Below are positions 23,110 through 33,653 of a stretch of DNA of 59,454 nucleotides, in pieces. The stretch spans positions 1 to 59,454 of the forward strand of contig JAPUIX010000112.1 in assembly GCA_027296625.1 (NCBI GenBank), in the 5' to 3' direction. The notes beneath the pieces are model-generated. The model saw nothing but the letters and a program-made list of their open reading frames with translations. It had not been told where the DNA came from and ran no database searches. Numbering within the stretch: position 1 is the stretch's first letter; each line of letters starts with the position of its first letter. Origin of the DNA: Gammaproteobacteria bacterium (GTDB lineage: Bacteria > Pseudomonadota > Gammaproteobacteria > JAKEHO01). Made by a program: the position numbers and the translations under genes.

Positions 23110-24549
23110 TTACACCTCTCCCAACGAGAGCCGCTGAAGCTTGCTATACAGTGTAGTACGATTTATGCCAAGCAACTTTGCTGCTTTACTCAAATTTCCG
23201 TCACTAAGCTTCAGTGCAGCATTGATATAGCGTCGCTCGCATTCGTTAAGCGTTTCATCCAACCTAAACCCGGACGACATAAGTTCACGTTCGGCCGCTT
23301 CATCCAGATCCGAATTTGTTGTCCCGATCGGCTCCACGAACGCGGACTCGAGTTCGGCATTCAGCTCTTCGGCGCCGACGCACTTGCCCGGATACTTGGC
23401 TCCGAGACGGATCACGATGTTGCGAAGCTCTCTCACATTGCCTGGGAACGAATACTGCTCGAGATACTTTTCTGCCTCCTTACTTAGAGTAAACGGCGTT
23501 ACCGTCGGTGCGTACAACTGCCGAAAGTGCTCAAACAATAATAAGCAATCTACGCCACGCTCACGCAACGGTGGGACATTAATCGTTAACACGCTCAAAC
23601 GGTGGTATAGGTCCTGACGAAAGTGGCGGGCGCGGACCTCTTCCCGAAGATCTTTATTGGTCGCTGCAATCATTCTTGCCCTGGCAATTCGTGGCCGCGT
23701 TTCACCCAGACGGTAATATTCACCATTCTCTAACACACGCAGGAGCTTCGACTGCAATTCCAATGGCAACTCCCCTACTTCATCAAAAAGCAGACTCCCA
23801 TCACCTGCTTCTTCAAAGAAGCCCGGCCGAGCTGTCGCTGCCCCGGTAAACGCGCCTTTGGCATGACCGAACAGTTGTGCCTCGAGGAGGTCTGGAGTAA
23901 AAGCCGCACAGTTGATTGTCAAAAAAGGCTCTTGGGATCGCGCGCTCTGGTTATGGAGACACTGCGCTACAAGTTCCTTGCCACTGCCTGATTCACCTTC
24001 AATCAGCACTGGGAAGGGCGTGTCCGCGAATTGCGTAATCAGTGCCCGCAGCGTTTCAAGCGCCGAGCTCTGTCCCAAAAGCCCTCCTTCCTCGACATCT
24101 GCGCGTGTCTCGTGCTGTTCAGCATCCAAGATCATTAACTGATGTTGGAGACGCGCCTTTAACAACAGCACATCGCACGGCTTCGGAATAAAGTCCACCG
24201 CACCGAGCGTAAGTGCATGTTGGATGTTAGAACGCGCGCTCTGGCCGGATAGTACTAGGATCTTGATGGATCGATTAAGGCCCAAAAGCTCAGAGATGAG
24301 TGCAAAACCCTCGTCGGGTACGTGCGGCGTCGGAGGCAACCCAAGGTCCACCAACGCAAGTGATGGCATGATCTCCAATTCTACCAACAGGGACTTGGCA
24401 TCTGGTCGGGTCGCCGCCGTATAGACCTCATAGTCTTCCTTTAATACGAACGACAGCGATTCGACGATCAGCGGGTCGTCATCAATGAGGATCAGGCCCG
24501 GCTTGTTGTGAGGCTCGGCGCGAGAGACCTTGGCAATATCATCAGGCAA
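23110..24549 (-). CDS. Sigma-54-dependent response regulator (PrsR/NtrC family)
   Basis: A 479-aa activator. The receiver domain (about 17-135) has acidic pocket DDD, phosphoacceptor D68 and K123. The AAA+ domain (about 155-390) has Walker A GESGSGKE and an intact GAFTGA loop (232-237) that contacts sigma-54. The Fis-type helix-turn-helix at the C-terminus reads LSKAAKLLGINRTTLYSKL. The length and order resemble PrsR regulators of exosortase and pilus-linked clusters. It is the first gene of the msh transcript. The kinase at 8373-10097 is the likely partner, and the sigma-54-like box at 4776-4790 a possible target. Confidence 0.88.
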   Translation of the reverse strand: MPDDIAKVSRAEPHNKPGLILIDDDPLIVESLSFVLKEDYEVYTAATRPDAKSLLVELEIMPSLALVDLGLPPTPHVPDEGFALISELLGLNRSIKILVLSGQSARSNIQHALTLGAVDFIPKPCDVLLLKARLQHQLMILDAEQHETRADVEEGGLLGQSSALETLRALITQFADTPFPVLIEGESGSGKELVAQCLHNQSARSQEPFLTINCAAFTPDLLEAQLFGHAKGAFTGAATARPGFFEEAGDGSLLFDEVGELPLELQSKLLRVLENGEYYRLGETRPRIARARMIAATNKDLREEVRARHFRQDLYHRLSVLTINVPPLRERGVDCLLLFEHFRQLYAPTVTPFTLSKEAEKYLEQYSFPGNVRELRNIVIRLGAKYPGKCVGAEELNAELESAFVEPIGTTNSDLDEAAERELMSSGFRLDETLNECERRYINAALKLSDGNLSKAAKLLGINRTTLYSKLQRLSLGEV

Positions 24550-24710
24550 GAGAGGCTCTCCTAAATAAACGCCCTACAATCAACATACATCGTTCAAATA
24601 AATCGAGCAACTGAGCGGCGTCCCGTGATGATACAACGAACTCACTTGGGACTTGCGCGTTTGGGGAATTTGGAACGAGGCAGAGCTAACCGCTTAGAGC
24701 GCGGAACACC

Positions 24711-25598
24711 TCAGCCAACGGATGCAGGGGTTTTCTTTTGCGTTGCGTCGGTCAACCCCAGATTTTGCCAGATCGCCTCACTGGCCTCCGCCTGATTCAT
24801 TGTATAGATGTGTAAGCCAGGCGCGCCACCTTCTAACAATCGTTGACATAGTTCGGTCGTGACGTCTATGCCGAACCGCCTGATGGCGACCCTATCATCA
24901 CCAAAGTCCTTCAACCGGCGCAAGATCCAGCGCGGTATTTCCGCACCACAGGCCTCGGAAAAACGAACCAGTTGCGTGCAGTTGATGATGGGCATAATGC
25001 CTGGCACGATGGAAATATCTAACCCACGCTTCTCGCAAGCGTCGACAAAGTAGAAATACGCATCGGGATTATAGAAGTACTGGGTGATTGCACTGTCTGC
25101 CCCAGCTTTTACCTTGCGTTCAAAATTATCAAAATCACTCTCGGCGCTCGGCGCCTGAGGATGAAATTCGGGATAAGCTGCCACTTCGATATGGAAGTGA
25201 TCGCCTGTCTCTGCTCGGATAAACGCGATGAGTTCATTAGCATAACGTAGCTCCCCAAAACCGACTGATCCGGACGGAAGGTCGCCTCTGAGGGCTACTA
25301 CGTGACGTATACCGTTCGCCTTGTAAAGATTAAGGACCTCGCGAATACTGTCGGTTGGATAGCCGATACATGAGATATGCGGCACCGCTTCAATGCCTGT
25401 CTTGTCCCTGATCTCGAGAACCGTCTCGAACGTTCGTTCCCGAGTACTGCCGCCGGCACCAAATGTGACTGAGAAATAATCGGGCTTCAGTTGCGCCAGT
25501 CTATCGCGGGCAGTTTGCAGCTTACCGACCGCCTCCGGCGTCCTGGGCGGGAAGAACTCAAAACTATATGTTTGAGGGAACTTACTTTGCGATTTCAT
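24711..25598 (-). CDS. metF: 5,10-methylenetetrahydrofolate reductase
   Basis: A 295-aa FAD enzyme matching the normal MetF length (E. coli 296) when started at ATG 25598 (MKSQSKFPQTYSFEFFPPRTPE); the longer frame to 25658 adds 20 residues with no family resemblance. Family segments are present: SFEFFPPRTPE, VTFGAGGSTRERT, HVVALRGDLP and SAITQYFYNPD. It makes 5-methyl-THF for methionine synthesis. With ahcY and metK just upstream on the same strand it forms an activated-methyl-cycle group. Confidence 0.94.
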   Translation of the reverse strand: MKSQSKFPQTYSFEFFPPRTPEAVGKLQTARDRLAQLKPDYFSVTFGAGGSTRERTFETVLEIRDKTGIEAVPHISCIGYPTDSIREVLNLYKANGIRHVVALRGDLPSGSVGFGELRYANELIAFIRAETGDHFHIEVAAYPEFHPQAPSAESDFDNFERKVKAGADSAITQYFYNPDAYFYFVDACEKRGLDISIVPGIMPIINCTQLVRFSEACGAEIPRWILRRLKDFGDDRVAIRRFGIDVTTELCQRLLEGGAPGLHIYTMNQAEASEAIWQNLGLTDATQKKTPASVG

Positions 25599-25665
25599 AC
25601 TGGCTATCGACAAGCGACTTAACGCATAAACCAAGCAGCCGCAAATTGCCGCCTGCAAGAACTAA

Positions 25666-26979
25666 CTAGTAGCGATAATAGTCAGGCTTATACGGGCCAT
25701 CCTTGTCTACGCCAATGTAATCTGCCTGCTCCGCCGTAAGTCGGGTCAAGTTTGCCCCAATCTTCTCCATATGCAGTCGTGCGACTTTTTCATCCAGTTT
25801 CTTTGGTAGCATGTATACCTTCTTTTCGTAGCTTGCATGGTTTTGCCAGAGTTCAATCTGAGCAAGGATTTGATTGGTAAAGGATGCAGACATGACGAAA
25901 CTAGGATGCCCAGTCGCGCATCCTAGGTTAACCAAACGACCCTCGGCCAGCACGATGAGCCGCTTGCCATCCGGGAAGATGACATGGTCCACCTGTGGCT
26001 TGATGTTCTCCCATTGATACTGCCGTAGTGCATCGATATCAATCTCCGAATCAAAATGGCCAATATTGCAGACTATAGCCTCATCCTTCATGCGCAGCAT
26101 GTGATCCTGTGTGATCACATGGACATTACCGGTGGCGGTCACAAAAACGTCGCCCAGCGGTGCAACCTCGTCCAGACTGACCACCCGATAACCCTCCATT
26201 GCCGCCTGTAGCGCACAGATCGGATCGATTTCAGTCACCCACACGGTAGCGCCCATGCCACGAAGCGCTTGCGCACAACCTTTGCCAACATCACCATAAC
26301 CACACACGACGACGATCTTGCCAGCGATCATGACATCTGTCGCCCGCTTGATCCCATCCACTAGCGATTCCCGACAACCGTAGAGGTTGTCAAATTTTGA
26401 TTTGGTTACCGAATCATTGACGTTAAACGCTGGAACGGCGAGCGTCCCATGCTCCATCATCTCGTACAGACGATGGACCCCGGTTGTTGTCTCCTCAGAA
26501 AGCCCCTTGACGTCCTCTAACAGGTCCCGATGTTTCTCATGCATAACTTTGGTGAGATCCCCACCATCATCGAGAATCATGTTGGGCCGCCAACCCTCGG
26601 GGCCAAAGATCGTCTGCTCGATGGCCCACCAGAATTCCTCCTCGCTCTCACCCTTCCACGCAAAGACCGGGATCCCCTCAGCCGCCATTGCCGCAGCCGC
26701 ATGATCCTGGGTTGAAAAGACATTGCAGGAAGACCAACGAACCTCAGCACCTAGCTCTACGAGTGTTTCAATCAACACCGCCGTCTGGATAGTCATGTGG
26801 ATACATCCGGCGATACGTGCTCCCGCCAGTGGCTTTTTGCCTCGGTACTCCTCACGTAACGCCATGAGGCCCGGCATTTCCTTCTCCGCAATACGGATCT
26901 CCTTGCGACCCCATTCGGCAAGTGAGATGTCCGCAACCTTATAATCCAGCTTAATGCTCTCAATCGGTTGGCCGCTCAT
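25666..26979 (-). CDS. ahcY: S-adenosylhomocysteine hydrolase
   Basis: A 437-aa NAD-dependent enzyme that splits S-adenosylhomocysteine into adenosine and homocysteine. It has the substrate domain ([30 protein letters not shown]), the Rossmann motif [11 protein letters not shown], and the C-terminal tail ending in PDYYRY, whose Lys/Tyr reach the NAD of the neighbouring subunit. Two ATGs are in frame (26985 and 26979). The AAGGAG at 26987-26992 is only 1 nt from the first but 7 nt from the second, so 26979 is the probable start. Confidence 0.96.
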   Translation of the reverse strand: MSGQPIESIKLDYKVADISLAEWGRKEIRIAEKEMPGLMALREEYRGKKPLAGARIAGCIHMTIQTAVLIETLVELGAEVRWSSCNVFSTQDHAAAAMAAEGIPVFAWKGESEEEFWWAIEQTIFGPEGWRPNMILDDGGDLTKVMHEKHRDLLEDVKGLSEETTTGVHRLYEMMEHGTLAVPAFNVNDSVTKSKFDNLYGCRESLVDGIKRATDVMIAGKIVVVCGYGDVGKGCAQALRGMGATVWVTEIDPICALQAAMEGYRVVSLDEVAPLGDVFVTATGNVHVITQDHMLRMKDEAIVCNIGHFDSEIDIDALRQYQWENIKPQVDHVIFPDGKRLIVLAEGRLVNLGCATGHPSFVMSASFTNQILAQIELWQNHASYEKKVYMLPKKLDEKVARLHMEKIGANLTRLTAEQADYIGVDKDGPYKPDYYRY

Positions 26980-26986
26980 ACCCATG

Positions 26987-26992
26987 CTCCTT
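26987..26992 (-). promoter_or_regulatory. Ribosome-binding site that decides the ahcY start
   Basis: AAGGAG on the minus strand lies 7 nt before the ATG at 26979 but 1 nt before the ATG at 26985. The spacing favours the second ATG. Confidence 0.75.
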
Positions 26993-27012
26993 CAAGCAGA
27001 CTTACCATGCTA

Positions 27013-28212
27013 TCAGCCAGCTTGCACATGCTCTATCACCTCATGGGAATGGGAATTCCCGAGTGCATCACGCAGCGCCTCGGCTTTGTCTGTGTGCTCC
27101 CAACTAAACTCCGGCTCCTCACGACCGAAATGCCCATAGGCCGCCGTTTTACGATAGATCGGGCGCAATAAGTCGAGCATTTTAATTATCCCCTTTGGCC
27201 TTAGATCGAAATGTTCCCGGATCACATCGGTTAACCGCGCCTCATCTACCTTACCCGTACCAAATGTATCGACCCTGAGGGACATCGGCTCGGCAACCCC
27301 GATGGCATAGGCAACCTGGATCTCGCAACGGTCCGCCAAACCTGCCGCAACCACATTCTTCGCGACATAACGCGCAGCATAGGAAGCTGACCGATCGACC
27401 TTCGATGGGTCCTTACCGGAGAATGCCCCGCCGCCGTGGCGGGCCAGACCCCCATAGGTATCCACAATGATCTTACGGCCCGTCAAGCCACAGTCCCCCA
27501 TCGGCCCCCCAATCACGAACCGCCCCGTCGGATTGACGTAAAAATGCGTGTCCTTCGTTACAAAATGGGCCGGCAGGACCGGCCGAATGATTTCTTCAAT
27601 CACGGCATCTCTAAGATCCAACAGACTAACCTCAGGGGTATGCTGTGTGGATAAGACCACGGCTTCAACACCACAGGGCTGGCCCTCTTCATACCGGAAG
27701 GTAACCTGGCTCTTTGCGTCGGGGCGCAACCAGGGTAGGGTCCCGTTCTTCCGTACCTCCGCCTGGCGCATGACGAGCCGATGCGCGTAAGTAATCGGCG
27801 CGGGCATCAACACCTCAGTTTCGTTGCAGGCATACCCAAACATCATGCCTTGGTCGCCCGCGCCCTGTTCATGGCCCTCGCTCTCATCGACCCCCATGGC
27901 AATATCGGGCGATTGCTTACCGATGGAGACCAGGACCCCACAGCTCTCCCAGTCAAATCCTATATCAGGGTCGTTATAGCCGATGTCCCGGATCGTCTCG
28001 CGGACAACGTCACGATACTCAACTTTGGCAGAGGTCGTTATCTCGCCGGCCAGCATCACAACCCCCGTGGTAACCAGCGTTTCGCATGCTACACGCGCGC
28101 GCGGATCGTCGCTCAATATCGCGTCTAATATGGCATCTGAAATCTGATCCGCAATCTTATCCGGATGCCCTTCAGATACTGACTCAGAGGTAAATAGACG
28201 GCTCTCTAGCAT
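27013..28212 (-). CDS. metK: S-adenosylmethionine synthetase
   Basis: A 399-aa enzyme making SAM from methionine and ATP. Motifs are intact: [18 protein letters not shown] at the N-terminus, the [16 protein letters not shown] hexapeptide-type segment, and the P-loop-like [19 protein letters not shown]-type region (with SASYAARY here). It is first in the group metK-ahcY-metF. No SAM or SAH riboswitch could be recognised in the 164-bp upstream region. Confidence 0.96.
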   Translation of the reverse strand: MLESRLFTSESVSEGHPDKIADQISDAILDAILSDDPRARVACETLVTTGVVMLAGEITTSAKVEYRDVVRETIRDIGYNDPDIGFDWESCGVLVSIGKQSPDIAMGVDESEGHEQGAGDQGMMFGYACNETEVLMPAPITYAHRLVMRQAEVRKNGTLPWLRPDAKSQVTFRYEEGQPCGVEAVVLSTQHTPEVSLLDLRDAVIEEIIRPVLPAHFVTKDTHFYVNPTGRFVIGGPMGDCGLTGRKIIVDTYGGLARHGGGAFSGKDPSKVDRSASYAARYVAKNVVAAGLADRCEIQVAYAIGVAEPMSLRVDTFGTGKVDEARLTDVIREHFDLRPKGIIKMLDLLRPIYRKTAAYGHFGREEPEFSWEHTDKAEALRDALGNSHSHEVIEHVQAG

Positions 28213-28308
28213 GGCAACTTCCTGGCCCTATTGGCCGATTTTGGCGTAGTGTATCCGCTCTTTCGGTCTTTTTACACCATTGTCCCGTAGCACCTAGACG
28301 GCCTACGA

Positions 28309-28330
28309 GGCAAGAATTGCAAATCTTGCC
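28309..28330. promoter_or_regulatory. Inverted repeat in the metK/thioredoxin divergent promoter region
   Basis: GGCAAGA 28309-28315 and TCTTGCC 28324-28330 form a perfect 7-bp inverted repeat with an 8-bp centre, between the divergent starts of metK and the thioredoxin-fold gene. It could be a repressor operator. No regulator is known for it, and a simple RNA hairpin is equally possible. Confidence 0.35.
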
Positions 28331-28376
28331 GAAATTGCGTAATAGCTAACTAACCTCATATCACGGAGTCCTCGTT

Positions 28377-28940
28377 ATGGTTCCTATGGAAACCGAAGTT
28401 TGCGAGTTCGGTAAACCTGCTATTGACTTTACGCTGGCCGGCATCGATGGCAAGACCTGGACCTTGGCGGACTGCACAGGGGAACGTGCCACGCTCGTCA
28501 TGTTCATCTGCAACCATTGCCCTTACGTGAAAGCCATACAGGAACGCCTCGTGCGCGATACAAGCGACTTATTGGGCTACGGTGTCAAGAGCGTCGCGAT
28601 CATGCCGAACGACCCTGCCGATTATCCCGAAGACTCGTTTGAGAACATGAAGATAGTTGCAGCCAAGTTTGATTATTCATTTCCGTACCTTTTTGACGAA
28701 ACCCAGGAAACTGCCAGGGCCTACGGTGCTGTCTGCACTCCCGATTTTTTTGGCTATAACGCGGCGCTTGAACTTCAGTACCGTGGACGACTGGACGCCA
28801 GCGGCATAAAACCAGCGTCACCCGACGCGCAGCACGATCTGTTTGAAGCAATAAAACAGATCGCCGAGAGCGGTGAGGGGCCAAAAGAACAGTTCCCCAG
28901 TATGGGATGTTCCATCAAATGGAAGCACGAAACCCGGTAA
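28377..28940 (+). CDS. Thioredoxin-family (AhpC/TSA-like) protein
   Basis: A 187-aa protein with a thioredoxin/peroxiredoxin fold: FTLAGIDGKTWTL start and ICNHCPYVKA with a CxxC-like CNHC redox site near residues 43-46, followed by SVAIMPNDP and a FLFDETQE-type segment (FPYLFDETQETARAYGA) as in AhpC/TSA-like redoxins. No signal peptide, so it is cytosolic. GGAG lies eight bases before the ATG at 28377, which supports this start over the internal ATG three codons later. Its exact substrate is unknown. Confidence 0.82.
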   Translation: MVPMETEVCEFGKPAIDFTLAGIDGKTWTLADCTGERATLVMFICNHCPYVKAIQERLVRDTSDLLGYGVKSVAIMPNDPADYPEDSFENMKIVAAKFDYSFPYLFDETQETARAYGAVCTPDFFGYNAALELQYRGRLDASGIKPASPDAQHDLFEAIKQIAESGEGPKEQFPSMGCSIKWKHETR

Positions 28941-29238
28941 CAATGTGATCAGAAAACACGTCCGTCAGACCGCTTGCTATTGCCGCTGTTGGGAAGCTGC
29001 GAGAGAATATCGCCCTTGACTCAGGGACTCAAACCTGTCATTTGAATCCTCACATCACACCCTCCCGGGTGGTGCTCAAAGCGCTTGGAAAAGTGGCGAA
29101 ACATCGCCTTGAGCCAACAATTAAGAACAACGAAATTATTTGACAGGCAATCAATTTTTAGCAACGTCAAGCCGTCCAAACTATGCAGCCAAACCTGCCG
29201 TAGACTAAATGGGTCAGCGCCGTAAACAGGAGACTTAT
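28941..29238. promoter_or_regulatory. Upstream region of the tkt-gap-pgk-pyk-fba run
   Basis: About 300 bp without a gene. It holds a small hairpin CACC-N6-GGTG near 29058-29075 and a TTGACA hexamer near 29139, for which I see only a poor -10. Control of the sugar-phosphate run is likely to lie here, but I cannot identify a regulator site. Confidence 0.35.
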
Positions 29239-31239
29239 ATGCTCTCTAGGAGAGATCTTGCCAATGCCATCCGGGCGTTGAGCATGGATGCAGTACAGAA
29301 AGCCAATTCCGGACACCCGGGTGCGCCCATGGGGATGGCAGATATCGCTGAAGTGCTATGGAATGATTATCTACGCCATAACCCAGCCAATCCTCGTTGG
29401 ATTGACCGCGATCGTTTCATCATGTCTAACGGGCACGGCTGCATGTTGTGGTACGCGCTGTTGCACCTCACGGGCTACGACCTGCCACTGGAAGAGATAA
29501 AACAATTCCGTCAGCTGCACTCGAAGACACCCGGGCACCCGGAATATGGCGCTACGCCCGGCGTCGAGACAACCACCGGACCGTTAGGTCAAGGGCTCTC
29601 AAATGCTGTTGGTATCGCCATTGCCGAGCAGGTACTCGCTGACCAGTTTAACCGGGACGGCCATAACATTGTCGATCACTATACCTATGTCACCATGGGA
29701 GATGGCTGCCTCATGGAAGGCATTTCTCACGAGGCTTGCTCTCTTGCCGGCACGCTTGGCCTTGGCAAGCTCATTGCCATTTATGACAACAACCAGATTT
29801 CTATAGACGGACCGGTCGCAGGCTGGTTCACCGATGACACAAACAAACGGTTTGAGGCCTACGGCTGGCACGTGATCCCGAACATCGACGGACACGATCC
29901 CGATGAAATCGCACAGGCCATCGAGAAGGCCCGCACTGTTCTGGATAAGCCGAGCGTCATCAATTGCAACACCGTGATCGGTTGGGGATCACCTAACAAG
30001 CAAGGCAAAGCGGCCAGTCACGGCGCGCCGCTGGGCGAAGACGAAGTAGCACTGGCGCGGGAAGCCATTGGCTGGCGCCATGAGCCATTTGTGATCCCTG
30101 ATGAGCATTACGCGGGCTGGGATGCACGTGCTCGTGGCGCAAGACTCGAGGCGGAGTGGAATGACAGATTCGCTGCGTATCGTAAGGAATATCCTGACCT
30201 CGCGGCAGAGTTTGAACGCCGCACGCACGGTGATCTCCCTGTTGACTGGGAGAAGAAGGCAAAAAATTACATTCGCGAGACACAATCGAAGAGCGATGCG
30301 ATGGCATCGCGCAAGGCCTCGCAAAACGCCTTAGACGCGTACGGACCGCTACTCCCGGAACTCATCGGCGGCTCGGCAGACCTTACCGGATCCAACCTCA
30401 CCAAGTGGTCCGGGTCCAAACCCATCACGAAGGCGTCAGTGGACGGGAACTATATTCATTATGGTGTTCGCGAATTTGCCATGGCCGGCATCATGAACGG
30501 GATCGCCTCGCACGGTGGCTTCATTCCCTACGGTGGCACATTCCTTGTGTTCACCGATTACGCCCGCAATGCCTTACGATTGGCTGCGCTAATGAGGATC
30601 CGCAGCATCCTTGTCTTGACCCACGACTCCATCGGTCTCGGCGAGGATGGCCCAACTCATCAGGCGGTTGAACATGCCGCAAGCCTCAGGCTCATGCCCA
30701 ACATGTCTGTCTGGCGACCCTGCGACGCGGTGGAGGCTGCAGTGGCGTGGAAGGCAGCCATTGAAAGGACGGACGGGCCAACAGCATTATTATTTACGCG
30801 CCAGAAGATTGCCCACCACTCAAGGACACCGAAGCAGGTTAGCATCATTGCGCGAGGAGGTTACGTGTTAATTGACTGCAAAGGAAAGCCAGATGCCATC
30901 ATCATCGCCACGGGATCAGAAGTAGAACTTGTAGTCAATGCGGCCGAACAGCTAAAGATCGATGGCATAAAAATCCGGGTTGTGTCCATGCCGTCCACCG
31001 ACGTCTTCGACAATCAAGATGATGTATATAAGGAGTCGGTTCTGCCGTGCGAGTGCGGCAAGCGAGTAGCGGTGGAAGCGGGTGTCACTGATTACTGGCG
31101 CAAATACGTCGGCTTGAACGGCAGGGTGATTGGAATCGATACCTTCGGCGAGTCAGCACCGGCTCAGGTGGTGTTCAAACACTTCGGCTTTACGGTGGAC
31201 AACGTAATCAATGTCGTCAAAGACCTTCTAGCGGCCTGA
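29239..31239 (+). CDS. tkt: Transketolase
   Basis: A 666-aa thiamine-diphosphate enzyme of normal length that moves two-carbon units in the pentose phosphate and Calvin cycles. The N-terminal domain has [18 protein letters not shown] and the ThDP motif [13 protein letters not shown] ending in NNQIS. The Pyr domain has [14 protein letters not shown] and the [16 protein letters not shown] segment. I chose ATG 29239, seven bases after AGGAG, over the earlier in-frame start at 29209. It is first in a same-strand run with gap, pgk, pyk and fba. Confidence 0.96.
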   Translation: MLSRRDLANAIRALSMDAVQKANSGHPGAPMGMADIAEVLWNDYLRHNPANPRWIDRDRFIMSNGHGCMLWYALLHLTGYDLPLEEIKQFRQLHSKTPGHPEYGATPGVETTTGPLGQGLSNAVGIAIAEQVLADQFNRDGHNIVDHYTYVTMGDGCLMEGISHEACSLAGTLGLGKLIAIYDNNQISIDGPVAGWFTDDTNKRFEAYGWHVIPNIDGHDPDEIAQAIEKARTVLDKPSVINCNTVIGWGSPNKQGKAASHGAPLGEDEVALAREAIGWRHEPFVIPDEHYAGWDARARGARLEAEWNDRFAAYRKEYPDLAAEFERRTHGDLPVDWEKKAKNYIRETQSKSDAMASRKASQNALDAYGPLLPELIGGSADLTGSNLTKWSGSKPITKASVDGNYIHYGVREFAMAGIMNGIASHGGFIPYGGTFLVFTDYARNALRLAALMRIRSILVLTHDSIGLGEDGPTHQAVEHAASLRLMPNMSVWRPCDAVEAAVAWKAAIERTDGPTALLFTRQKIAHHSRTPKQVSIIARGGYVLIDCKGKPDAIIIATGSEVELVVNAAEQLKIDGIKIRVVSMPSTDVFDNQDDVYKESVLPCECGKRVAVEAGVTDYWRKYVGLNGRVIGIDTFGESAPAQVVFKHFGFTVDNVINVVKDLLAA

Positions 31240-31336
31240 CAAATAGCACTATCGCAGAATTAGATGGTGCACAGAAAGAAGAACACCGTAGTTTTGGCCA
31301 GGCATGGCATCATCGAAACCAAAGCGGAGACAACCA

Positions 31337-32350
31337 ATGGCGATTAAAGTGGGAATCAATGGATATGGGCGCATTGGGCGCAACATACTCCGCGCGCTAT
31401 ACGAATCTGGTCGCACAAACGAAATCCAAATAGTCGCAATCAACGATCTCTGCGACGCCCGTACGAATGTGCACCTAACACAATACGATAGCGTTCACGG
31501 TAAGTTTCCTGGTGAGATCAGTGTCAACGAGGATTGCATGATCGTCAACGGTGACAAGATCAGTGTTTTGGCTGAGCGAGACCCAGCAAAGTTACCGTGG
31601 AAGGATCTGAGCATTGATGTCGTGCTGGAATGTACCGGACTGTTCGCGAGCAAAGATAAGGCAAGTACCCATTTAGTCGCCGGCGCAAAAAAAGTGGTCA
31701 TATCAGCACCTGGGGGAAAAGATGTAGATGCCACCATCGTGTTTGGAGTGAATCACAACGTTCTCAGAGCATCTCATACCGTCATCTCCAATGCATCGTG
31801 CACTACGAACTGCCTCGTGCCGCTAGTCCAACCTCTACATGAGCATATCGGGGTATTGCACGGCGTCATGACGACGGTACATGCCTACACGAATGACCAA
31901 GTATTGCTTGATGTATTTCACGAAGACTTACGGCGCGCCCGCTCGGCGACTCAGTCAATGATACCGACGAAAACTGGGGCGGCAGCGGCTGTGGGCCTTG
32001 TATTACCGGAGTTGGATGGCAAGCTCGATGGTTACGCCATTCGCGTACCGACCATGAATGTCTCGATCGTAGATCTTGCCTTTCAGGCGGCACGAGAAAC
32101 CAGTAAGGATGAAATCGACAATATCATGAAAGAAGCATCCAAGGGATCACTCAACGGAATTCTGGAATTCAATGATAAACCGCTCGTGTCAATCGACTTC
32201 AACCATAACCCAGCATCGTCAATTTACGATGCGTCGCTGACTAAGGTGATCGATGGTACGCTCGTTAAGGTCGTTGCCTGGTATGACAACGAGTGGGGTT
32301 TCGCCAATCGCATGTTGGATACCACTGTCGCACTCATGCATGCTAAGTAA
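31337..32350 (+). CDS. gap: Glyceraldehyde-3-phosphate dehydrogenase
   Basis: A 337-aa enzyme. The N-terminal Rossmann motif is [11 protein letters not shown] and the catalytic cysteine sits in NASCTTNC. The NAD-binding aspartate follows AIN in VAINDL, which suggests NAD preference. The ATG at 31337 has GGAG about eight bases upstream and gives the usual N-terminus [11 protein letters not shown]; the longer frame to 31304 is not needed. It lies between tkt and pgk and could serve glycolysis, gluconeogenesis or a Calvin cycle. Confidence 0.96.
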   Translation: MAIKVGINGYGRIGRNILRALYESGRTNEIQIVAINDLCDARTNVHLTQYDSVHGKFPGEISVNEDCMIVNGDKISVLAERDPAKLPWKDLSIDVVLECTGLFASKDKASTHLVAGAKKVVISAPGGKDVDATIVFGVNHNVLRASHTVISNASCTTNCLVPLVQPLHEHIGVLHGVMTTVHAYTNDQVLLDVFHEDLRRARSATQSMIPTKTGAAAAVGLVLPELDGKLDGYAIRVPTMNVSIVDLAFQAARETSKDEIDNIMKEASKGSLNGILEFNDKPLVSIDFNHNPASSIYDASLTKVIDGTLVKVVAWYDNEWGFANRMLDTTVALMHAK

Positions 32351-32390
32351 CCGAGCTTCGATAGCGTGCCGCTAGTCAACGGAGCCGTCC

Positions 32391-33602
32391 TTGATAAACG
32401 TCATCAAAATGACCGATGTAGACATTTCGGGCAGACGCGTACTGATCCGCGAAGATCTCAATGTGCCGCTGAAAAACGGCACAGTGGCGGATGACACGCG
32501 TATCCAGGCGTGCCTGCCCACATTGCAGCACGCGATGAATATGGGAGCTAAGACCATGCTGATCTCGCACCTTGGACGCCCAATGGAGGGGCAATATGAC
32601 GAGACACTCTCGCTCCGCCCAGTTGCCGCATGCCTATCGGCTAGACTCGGTCAAGATGTCTCGCTTGTACAGGACTGGCTTGACGGTGTGGACGTCGAAG
32701 ATGGCGGCGTGGTGCTTTGCGAGAACGTACGATTTCTAGTGGGTGAGAAACAGAATGATGATGATTTAGCGCAGCGCATGGCCGCACTCTGTGAGGTATT
32801 TGTTAATGATGCGTTCGCGACCGCTCACCGGGCTCAAGCATCTACCTATGGAGTTGCAAAGTACGCGCCTATCGCGTGCGCCGGCCCGCTGCTTCTTGGG
32901 GAGCTTGAGGCCCTTGCGAAAGCCTTGGAGAAACCCGCACGACCCCTTTTTGCCATTGTGGGAGGAGCGAAGGTATCGACCAAACTGACGCTCCTCGACT
33001 CACTCATCGAGCGGGTAGATCAACTCATTGTGGGGGGAGGGATTGCCAATACGTTTCTTCGCGCCGCAGGGTACAACATTGGGTGCTCGCTGCATGAACC
33101 GGATCTCATCGCCGAGGCACAGCATCTATCTGAATTGGCAAAGGACCGCGGTAGCGACATTCCGCTTCCAATCGACGTTGTCTGCGCAAAGGCACTTCGT
33201 GAGGACGCCAAGGCCATTGTAAAACCTGTTAGCAAGCTCGCGGACGATGACATGATCTTGGACGTGGGTCCTAAGACCGCGAAACGCCTTGTCGCGCTGT
33301 TGAAAGAAGCGCGCACAATCGTCTGGAACGGCCCACTCGGCGTGTTTGAATTTGACCGTTTTGGTGATGGAACCAAGGCAATCGCAAAGGCCATTGCCCA
33401 AAGCGATGCTTATTCGATCGCGGGCGGAGGCGATACGGTTGCTGCCATCGCTAAGTATCGTGTGGCGGAAGACATTTCCTATATCTCCACCGGCGGCGGG
33501 GCCTTCTTGGAGTTCCTCGAAGGTAAAGTCTTGCCGGCTGTCAGCATTCTAGAGGAGCGCGCCCGCGGAGATACTCTAGCTGGCCACTCGTGCAACGAAT
33601 AG
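32391..33602 (+). CDS. pgk: Phosphoglycerate kinase, TTG start
   Basis: A 403-aa enzyme. N-terminal [12 protein letters not shown], substrate segments LISHLGRP and VVLCENVRF, and the nucleotide site [15 protein letters not shown] with the GGGDTVAA hinge region are intact. The start is a TTG at 32391: GGAG lies six bases upstream and the resulting [17 protein letters not shown] aligns with E. coli MSVIKMTDLDLAGKRV. The first ATG, at 32409, has no ribosome-binding site. Confidence 0.96.
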   Translation: MINVIKMTDVDISGRRVLIREDLNVPLKNGTVADDTRIQACLPTLQHAMNMGAKTMLISHLGRPMEGQYDETLSLRPVAACLSARLGQDVSLVQDWLDGVDVEDGGVVLCENVRFLVGEKQNDDDLAQRMAALCEVFVNDAFATAHRAQASTYGVAKYAPIACAGPLLLGELEALAKALEKPARPLFAIVGGAKVSTKLTLLDSLIERVDQLIVGGGIANTFLRAAGYNIGCSLHEPDLIAEAQHLSELAKDRGSDIPLPIDVVCAKALREDAKAIVKPVSKLADDDMILDVGPKTAKRLVALLKEARTIVWNGPLGVFEFDRFGDGTKAIAKAIAQSDAYSIAGGGDTVAAIAKYRVAEDISYISTGGGAFLEFLEGKVLPAVSILEERARGDTLAGHSCNE

Positions 33603-33653
33603 GCCATCGAGGCGTCTTATATACCAAAGCTGCATTACGTACATATTAAATCG

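Noticed and set aside
28213-28376. SAM or SAH riboswitch upstream of metK
   Set aside because: I could not find the conserved core of known SAM or SAH riboswitches; only a simple inverted repeat is visible.
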